Positions 41,201 to 51,500 of a stretch of 64,000 nucleotides of DNA are shown piece after piece; within the stretch, counting starts at the first letter, position 1, and every line of letters begins with the position of its first letter. The stretch comes from Hofstenia miamia. Taxonomy: Eukaryota > Xenacoelomorpha > Acoela. The stretch is taken from contig SCFE01000057.1 in assembly GCA_004352715.1 (NCBI GenBank), positions 272,562-336,561 of the forward strand, written 5' to 3'. The notes under the pieces are model-generated. The model was not told where the DNA came from and ran no database searches. It saw only the letters and a list, made by a program, of their open reading frames with translations. A program made the position numbers and the translations under genes.

Positions 41201-44200
41201 AAGTTTTATAAAAGTTTTCATGAATAATGCATGTCTCTTTACAAACATGCGTTTTAGTTGGCGTTTCTCCAGTGAGCACCGAATCTTTAAGTTCGTCATC
41301 ATCCGGACATTTTACTTCTGATAGCAAACCCAGTAAGTATGTTGCAACTATGCCTTTTTTGCAAATAATAAATTCTCGATTCTCATGTTCAGTCCTGTAA
41401 AATTTCGTTTAACTAAGCCTAAATTTATAAGCAAATTGTAAATTTCTTCAAGTACTTGCATCTGCATGATTCGCGAGTAACATATTCTTGATCCTTTTAA
41501 AGGTCTAGGTTAGTGATTTAAACTTTATTTTTTGGATTATGCTAAATTTGAAATTTTGTGATTTTGATCCTTCTTTTTAATGGATTCTTGCTAAATGTAC
41601 TATAGTACAAATGAAAATTATTCGGTGTTTTCGAGTACTGTATGATGATGATGATAATGTATGAATGTGTTTAAATATAAGGGAATAAATATGTATTTCA
41701 CAATATATAATAAAGTATAAAGTTTTGCTAACTTGAATTCCATTACATTCGTTTGGCTTTTTGCGTGACAGATGATTACATTAAAATGTTTACTCCGTGC
41801 ATCTTGCATCACACTCATTGTGAATTTATTGTCGCTTCATGTAGTTGTGCTTGCTTGAACTTACGACAAATTTATTTATCATTTATGATTTAGAAAATTT
41901 GTATGCATCACTACCTCGTTCGCACAGCTCGTAAGTAGTTAAGTTTTTATGTTAAGAGCCAACAATAATACTTTTCAATACCAATTATTTTTTCAATAAG
42001 AATTCTATTTAGTTTTAAAAAACAGTGATAATGTTTAGTAAATTTGCTATAGTTTCAGATTTGAAATAACGGGTGATTATTATTATTTGATCTAAAATAC
42101 TATTTTGACATTATATTGACCTATTGGTAAACTTTTATCAATATAAAAATCACAATACTTTGCTAAAAGTTTTCGTAACTACAAAAATTTTTTTTCAAAA
42201 ATGGCTTCGGAATATTTTACCATTTGAAGTTTAACTGTGATTGCGGAACTGTTTGGTGTGTTTCCGCAAACTATCGCAATGAAGTCTTTCATTTTACCTA
42301 ATCACTCTTTTACTTAGATTTCAATTCAAAATTGGATAAGAATTTTCGCAAAAATAAATTTCGCTAATTATATCGTAAATTTAGCCTAACTTTAACTGAA
42401 ATGCATCCGTAAGAAGACATGAATTCAAATTCATGGCGCCAAAAATAATTATGCGCAAACTGACAAGAGCAAAAAAAACAAGTAAACTTTAAAATGTGTA
42501 AAATCTAAATGCATATTCTATGTATGATAAAGATATATCTTAGACGTATAATAGCGTATAATAGTTATTTGGTAAATCTCCATAAAAAATGTATACGATA
42601 CTATTTTGAATTTCCGTACAATCCTTACATAATGATACGACATTAAATTCATTTAAAGAAAGAACTGTCTCTTTGAACAACTGCGCTTTTCTTGTTCGTA
42701 CTAAACTTTGAAATGAAATTTATTAATCTTTTACAATCTACATGTATATTTCTCATAAATACTAAATGTTCAATGCTAATGCCATCATTAATACCATTTC
42801 AAATTATATTTCTTTTCCTTTTACAATCTTCTATTATTGAGAGATCATAAATTCAATTAAATTCTGATTTTTTATTTAATTTGACACTTTTTTACTAATG
42901 TTCCCATATGAGAACAGTAGGCTTTCAGTTTCTCCTAATTATCAAATATAGTAAGGGCATGGGGGAGTTCATCTCTTCAAAATACAATTCATTAAGAAAA
43001 TGATAGTGGACTCTATTCCCAAATGGTATGAATACATTATTTAATCGGGCTTGGAAATTCTACACATGCTTACAGCTCAACATGAAAGTGGGTTATCTTG
43101 TTTCATTGTTCTATTGTTCTTTCTCTAACATCCAGCCAATTGTCACAGAAGTGTACTGAAGTAAGAAGACAAATATCATTACCAATTGATGTGAGATATG
43201 ACATAACTGTTCACAAAGCAATATTGACTACTCAAGGATAATGGGTTTTATGCCAAGCACACAAATGAACAAAGTGTGAAAAATTTAATTGTACAAAAAC
43301 CGTATGATAACGGTAAATTACTTCTGCTGCCTACGCCTCTAGTAACACACAAGCCTGGCTTTATTATGTAAATTGTCTTAAAAATTGCTACTGAAAGCCT
43401 ATTATTCTCTTATGAGAACATTTAATTCTTTTATGGTCAACAAGCAACATCTGCAATTTTTACCATATTTACCGTTGCCTTCCTCATTCAGGCAGTATTA
43501 GATTATGTCAGTATGCATTATTTGCTTGTATAGCATGCGTTTAAGTTTATGTTAATAAATTTATTTCTCAGTTCAATTAAGAATTAGGTACGTTACACTT
43601 ACAGTGCACACACTTGAATGCTTATTAACTCTTATTTTGCCATATCTAGAAATTAGGATTCTCTCCTTTCTTACTCACATGTACCCTGAATGTCATTGTT
43701 GATCTAATCATTTACCATCATTATATTCACATAAAACTAACTAAAAAAAAGAACTTAATGTTTTCATTGAATCGCATTCCGTTTGGAAAAAAGCACTTTA
43801 GATGTTGTCAATTTATAGTTTGAATCAGTTGTCCTTTCGATTTCATTAAGATTAATCGAGTTTATTGTGCAAGAAATTGTATAACATCATGAAGTGTGAA
43901 CCACAGTCTATACAATGAGGTATGCGTATATAATCCAACACTTCGATATCATAAATCCCATACCTCTGCTATAGTTTTGCCAAGTATATCTTGCATTCAT
44001 GTCTCTGAACGATGAACAGTGTTTTTGTATTTTAAAGCATGTAAACACATGTAATACATTTTCTATCATAAATCAAGTTTTAAAGACTAATTCATTCGAT
44101 CATCGGTATTATTGAAATTTGTTTGTTTGCTTCATTTTTGTTCTGCTTCGATTATTATTTTGGAAAAGTAAATAGCATACATTTTATAATGACGTACAAG

Positions 44201-45501
44201 ATCGTACATATTTATACAGATGTATAAATTGCATATCACTCAATTTTATTAGTCATATGAACTGGACAGCTCCTGTATCCCCTACTTCGCCACCCTAGTA
44301 AGTAACGAGGCATACTGCTTTCATGTCTAATTGTTTTTAATGTTGCATTTTCAAGATTGTACTTAATTATTACATTCACATTTCTGACTGTTATGGTGCA
44401 TGGTCTATCCAAACGTTGAGCACCGTTTTTCATCCGTCTCAATCATCACAGATATTCTATGTATTATAGTCTGCCATTCTGTTTTAGTGAAGCACATTCA
44501 TTTTTTCCTGGTTTAAATCCTTCGTTCTCTACCAACATATAATAAAATTTTGTAACTGCAGTAGGTATTAAAATGTTATTAAATAATTTTGAGCGTATTC
44601 AAATATAGTTGGATGTACCAATGCACGTAAACCCTTAATCAAAAATTCTTTCAAACAAACTTGCCGTTTCTCCCGAACGTTTGCACAAATAAATAAGATA
44701 AACACGAATTGGCTTACAAAGCGTAGTCTCTAGCCGCTACTTGCATGCTAGCTTCAAATTTGTTATTGAGCTGCACGTTAAATGTTAATGAACTGAAGAC
44801 CATTATAAAATGTAATTTCATTTTCCTAATTGCCAAAGTGCTTATATCAAAATTTTCATCTCGTTTATGGAAGCATATGTGGAAACTATTCGCTGCTATG
44901 ACATTGATTTCACACATTTTGCCGATATTCTTACAAATACCGAATAGTGTAAAGTCAAAGAGATGTTTTAAAAAATTTCAAAGATGCACAATTTTATTAC
45001 TACATGATTGTGGGTGATTTTTCTTTGTAGGCTTGGACTTAATTAAAAATGACTTTTCCAGCAGTTTTATTAGGCTTTTTAGTGAATGTACATTCAAGAG
45101 CATAGGTTACAAATTGTTACCTAGTAAATATGTGATATGGTCTTGATCACAAGTTCTATTTTCTATATAAATTTATTCTATTTAAGTCTTTATAGGTGTT
45201 GAGATTTAATTTTCAAAATTTTAATTGCACGGTTACAAGCGTTCAGGTTACTTGTTCCACAATATATATTATTACCTTTCCAAAGACAAGTGGCAAGCTA
45301 GAACTATTAGATTTGCAATTTACATTCAGTTTATTGAGAAAAAAAATTGAACGTTTTTGGCATTTAACAAAAATTCGTTTTGCAAAAACTTCATTACACT
45401 CAAGCCCAATAATGTAACGGAGTTTATGCAAATTATTAACGTTGATATTTTTGTGTGCTTTTTTATACACAAATATGTCAAACAATTGTAAGCTCTTCTC
45501 G

Positions 45502-45535
<34 letters not shown>

Positions 45536-48500
45536 NNNNNNNNNNNNNNNNNNNNNNNNNNNNNNNNNNNNNNNNNNNNNNNNNNNNNNNNNNNNNNNNN
45601 NNNNNNNNNNNNNNNNNNNNNNNNNNNNNNNNNNNNNNNNNNNNNNNNNNNNNNNNNNNNNNNNNNNNNNNNNNNNNNNNNNNNNNNNNNNNNNNNNNAT
45701 ATATAGTATGTATATATATATATTATATATATATATATATATATGTTATATATGTTATAAATTTTATTATTCATGGGTAACGTTTTCTAAAATCAAAAAA
45801 TCTAGAAATCTCTTCTAGTTACCTGCAGCGTAAAAATTTTTTTTCTTTTTTCGTTAAATAGCCTATAGTTTCTGCTTATTGATTGCACAAATTCCAAATA
45901 TACAATTTGCAAAAAAAGATATGTACAAATATTTACAATGTATACAAACATATTTACAAAATGAACATACAGAATGTACAATAAAGTAAACAAAAGCTAC
46001 CACAATTAATTAAAAAACAAATAATAGATATATTGAATGAAATGTCCTATTTTATAATTTAAGCACTCTAGAAACTACAAAAACGCATTGTCTATTTTAT
46101 GCGACCTAATCCTAGGAAATCAGTGAAGAATGCTGAATATCAAGGAGTTCTTAATTTAAATTAAGAACTCCTTGCTGAATATATTTAAATGTTTACTTTA
46201 TTAAACTGTTGTTTGCAAAACCTACAGTAGTGTGTAAACGATTTTGTCATGTCTACCTCCCTCACATTTAAGTGAACTTTTCATGATTCAAGTTTGTTTT
46301 AATACAGGCATTTCTAAAATATTCTAAAATGTGGAAGGAAAATTTTTAATTGTTATGTTTCTTAAGATTTCTGGGGTTTTTTATTTGTACTTTTATGCAA
46401 GCATCGTTCATTCATTTGCTTTTACCACATAGTTTGTTGTTAGTTTAATGTTAACAGACATGTTTAGTGCGTTTTTTGCAAAATCGTAAGTTCTTTTCCA
46501 TTATCATCTCATTCGTCGTCAATAAAATATTTCATTTCCATTCTCATTTCCACTGCTTCTATTCACTTTTTTCATAATAACAAAATTGTTGTGTTACTGT
46601 TTTATGCCGGTTTTTGTATCATGGAAAATATTGCAGTCAATATTCTGAAGTCTAACTGAATGTTGTAGCTTTGCATTAAACCTTTGTATTCTATTTTTGA
46701 TTTTGAGATGTAGGTCAGACATTTGATTTCAGTTCAACCTATTGACTTTTAAATGGTCTGAAAACAGGCGCGTTTCAAAGTTTTTTTCCTTCATTTATAA
46801 GGCAATTATTTTTTTACACAAAGTCTAATCATGTCTTGTAAAAAACTGTAATTATTTATGAGGTTTTCCACAAAATGCACATGAGAACTAATTTCTTTTA
46901 TTCATGGACGGGCAGAAAAGTTTTTGAAAAAATTGGTTCTTATCTTTTGAAAACCACTACACATTTATTTTTGTCACAGTATTCACAGAAAGATTCCCAA
47001 TTTCATATAATGCTTAGTTTTTGAAGAAAAGGAGGGCAGTGCCCCCTCCTCCTCGTAAAACCGCACCTGTCTCAAAATGCAGTATATTTTGGTTATAAAT
47101 TTAATCAATATTTAATAACGTCACTCAAAACCAGTGTAGTAAAATTAATTATTATAATTTATGCATTCTAATATAAAACGAAAAATATATTTATTTAAAA
47201 ACAGTTAACTGATTTAAAATAGCAAGTTTCGTGCTTCTGTTAATCACTTTTACAGGTAGTGTAGGGTGTCCTTAAGATTTTTACTGTTTATAGTTTGTTT
47301 AGTTTGTTTTTAAAAAATTAGTAAATTTCAAAGTTTGCGATTCTAGACTTATCTAGCTTTTGTTATATAAATGTTTTGGTTGATTTCTAAATTTTTATAT
47401 ATAAAACAGCGATTCTAATGAAATTTCAGAAAAATTCATTGGTTCGGGGTTGTATTATTTGTTTGTTGGTTTCCTTATTTTTCTACTGATAGCGACTGCT
47501 TTGAAACTTCAGACATCAAATTAAAAATTTGTCGCAAAATTTAATCACATTGTTTCTGCTAATGTAATATTCCTGTAAATTTTACTCTAGTATACTATCA
47601 ATCACCGAATAGGATTATCATTTCCAACAGCGCATTCATTCATATTCGTTCAAACTACAAAATCACTTTTCACAAAATTCCAATAATTGTTATCTTGCTA
47701 AGAATTTAAAACTGGTTCTTTTAGAGCAATTTAATCAAATTCAAATTCCATCGGTAACCTAGGGTAATCGAAGCGTCATAACTTGTTCTAATATAATTTT
47801 GCTTTATTCAGGATCCTAAGTTACAATTCTCAGCCATATTAAAAGAGAATATAGAAATGTATTATTTTTATATAAGGTATATGTAAATTTGATTTTCATA
47901 ATTTAGAATAAATTAAAGTTTTTAGCGCTATTCTTTCGGTATAGTAATTCATTGACAATAATCTGAATTTTTTTATTTCACATGCAAGGAATCTAAGTAA
48001 TGCTGACTATTGATTGGTTGCAAAATTGATTTCTAATTAGTTGAAAAGTTGTCTAACTGGTTGCTAAGTCACATGTTGCGATTCACAACTACATTCAAAT
48101 GTACTAATGTAGGGTTCAACTTTTAAAACCAATCAAATACCTGCATTTCATTATGTTTGGATTACATCATTTCTATGTTCAAAGTATTTCTTTATGTACT
48201 CTATTAATTTAGCATTATCATCTAATAATTTTCAATATTCCATCAATCGTTGATTTTGCGAAACTCTGTTTATTATTTTTATAACATTTATTTATTAGTC
48301 CATGTTATTTAATTTTAATGCATTAATTGCCAAGTCACTTAAAAATCCTTTGAATGCCCTCAAGTTTATTCCCAATGGTCTCTTGGTTTATGCAAAACCT
48401 GTAATATGCAATATGTTGCACGTCTAGTTTCAAGAATAGTGCCAGTATTATTAGAGAGTTATTAGAGCGTTATTGACTCATGGGTAGGATTTTAGTTTCC

Positions 48501-51500
48501 AATATACATTAAGTAAGCATCACAGCTCAGTATTGAAACAGTTTTTGAAAATCTCCAATTTTTTTTGCAAATTTTGAATATAATTTTTTAAAAAAATTAT
48601 CAATAAATGATTCCATTAAAATTTAAGTTTTTTGAGAAATAGTCATCGCGGGTAGTATAATTTAAATGTATGCATATTGCTTATGCAGTATTTCAATTTA
48701 TATTTGTGATTTTCTTACTGTTGAAAACAAGTATTAAGCGTATTTCATTTATATTTTTCAAAAGAATCTTGAAAAACTTGTCGGCAGCTTTATCTTTCAT
48801 ACATAAATGTGTGAACCTTCCATATTCTTTCAAAAGTGGATCCTAAGTAATTTTTGTTTATAATTTATATTAAATATGAAATGATGTGTTTTAGTGACAA
48901 ATACTGTCGGATAAATTAGGTATAAACTTGCATTTCCATTTAAAAGGAAAACACATGTGTCTGAAAATTTGTATATTCCGTAGAGAATTTGAACAATAGT
49001 TGAAATTTTGTAATATAAACTATTTTTTTCGTAGCTAATTCATATACTTCTGATTACAAAACAATTATCGAGATTATTTAAGCGCAAACTTATTGACTGT
49101 CACAACGTGAAAATCGATAACTTCCAAGCTATTTTCACAGGGATGCTAACATTTAGGCAAGCTAAAAAGAATGTTCAGTCTGTTTGGAAATTTTGGTTTT
49201 CCCAGGATGCAGACACTTTTGAAAAGTATCTCGAACCTCATTGAGTAAGAATTCTTTACTGAAATAATGCTTTAAAATGATTGGTTGAATTTTGGACATA
49301 ATAGAATTTGAGTTTTGTCTGAAGTTTCATGGCTTTTTAACCTCTTAATTATTTTCTTTCAATTTCACATTGTTGTGTATTGTTCTATATAGTGTTTTCA
49401 ATACTAGTCTGCCTTTTTCAAAGAACTCATTTCGTCACACTGTCTTTTGGGCATATAATTTATTAGTGCGAGCAAATTGAATTTGCCGACTGATGCATGT
49501 TTCAACTGGGCATTGGGTACTATTGTCACATACACATTGCTTACACACTGTTTTAGTTCGCCTTCGATCCTGAGCCCGCCTCCGAAAAATTTGTAAGTTT
49601 TAATACATATATTATTAGTTTATCGAACAAAGTGTTTTATTTAATAGATTGCTTCACATTTTGTATTTGTGATAACTTATTTCTTGTTACTTAGCAAACT
49701 GTTTCATCCAACGGCAGCTCTCGGAATTCAGGGAAAAAAATTTAAGCTTAGTTGCCTTAGACACATTTTTACTCAATATTACCCAGTCCCATGGAGTATA
49801 TACTCTTTAATTATTTTGAATCTGTTTGTTCTATAGATACATGTCTACTCTTGGATAAAAAAGTACTGCAGTTCAACCATGCTTTTTGCCGTTTTTAATA
49901 AAATATTCTATATTCAGATGTATTCGGTTACTTGAATAATGCTAAAATCAGATTGCCATTTAAAACTATTAAGTTTTTATTAGTCTGCTCACCAATATGT
50001 TGCTTTTCATTTTAGTCGAGTTCGTGCTTTGTATGATTGTAATGCAGATCATGATAGTGAATTAACATTTCGGGCTGATGACATCATTACCAATGGTATG
50101 TAGACTTCGACTTACGAAAACACTTATTACAGTTACAGTTACCTGCGCAGGAAATATTTTATGCGTAATACGTTTTGAACGTATAATATATTTAAGCAAA
50201 TTTCCAATTATGTGTCTGTATTTTTAACTTTAAATTTTATAAAACAATATATACATATACAGTACATTTTCAAGTTTTAATCTCAAATTTTTGTTGATAA
50301 TTTTCTTGGACAATTTTGAATGCGTGACATTACAGACACACCTTAAAAAATCAACTATAAACTCATCATTTTCTTAATTCTTGCTAAATTACAAAGATCA
50401 CAAAAAGTTTTTTTTTCATTAAAATATGTTTAGTAGTAATTAGTAAATATTAGCTTAAGGCAGACTTGTCAATGAGCGGAAATTTTACCAGCTCTACTCT
50501 CGGAGCGTTTTAATTTTGAGTATGGTCGGCTCTGCTCTGCTCGGAACCTTTCAATGAGGCTCGTTTTAGCTCGATAATTTTTTTGAAAAATATTGAGCTC
50601 TGAATTTTTTTTGAAGCTGTTCCTATTATTTAATAAACATTTTAAAATAAGACTATGAATAAAGTATATTGAATGAAAAAATATGAAAAATCTGTATAAT
50701 CCGATTAACAAGCAGAACTAAAAATTTGCTTGGTTTAAAAAAGCTCGTTTTAGGCTCGTTGAATATGTAATGCAGTGCTCAAACTCGACTCGTTAGCAAG
50801 TCTATCTTAAGATCTAATTTTGTAACTACATTCTAGAGAAATGTTTTTTAATATTGAACATATTGTCCACAGCTAGCGATGGCAAAATTACTACTTTAAT
50901 ACAAATATGAATGTACTTATTTGTCTTATAAAAACTGAACCAATTCCGCTCGTGTTATCCTTTTGTTATGTTAAATAATTGTTATTCAAATGAATCAACA
51001 TATAAAAATATTAAGGATTTTTCGACTTACCGATGAATACGTATTTATAAAATTGTGAAATTCATTTTCCAGAGTAACTCTTAACAAAATTTTTGAATGT
51101 GTTATTTTATCCTTTCAATCATCAGAACCTGGTGTTTTTGTAAATTTTTGTTTTATTAGTGTGTATTTCATTATTTTTACATAATTGTCTGACCATTTTC
51201 ATTCAATTTTGTTTTTTTAAATCGATTATAAAATTCCAGTTCATAAGATCTTCTCTGTTGGAAGCAAGTATACATCCATACCATTTTCAACTGTTGTATC
51301 ATAATTATATTTTTTAAAAAGCAAGATTTGAAAATTATTCAAGATTAAAATGATTTGTTCGTGTGGCCTAATACATTTGCATTTTTCGTAATGTCACTAT
51401 TTTGTAGTAAAGTGCCCAGCAATTAATTAAAAACGTTGCAGTTCCACATTTTCCCTTTTCAGTATGCTTCTTGTTTACTTTTTTTATTCACACCACTAAT

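Larger units (their letters stand above)
41931..49205 (+). other. RhoGAP intron 21 (about 7.3 kb)
   Basis: Holds a MITE (42899-43420), an N gap in (TA)n (45536-45698), a 34-bp perfect palindrome (46141-46174) and a hAT-type MITE (46765-47069). The remainder is AT-rich with no supported genes. Confidence 0.6.
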
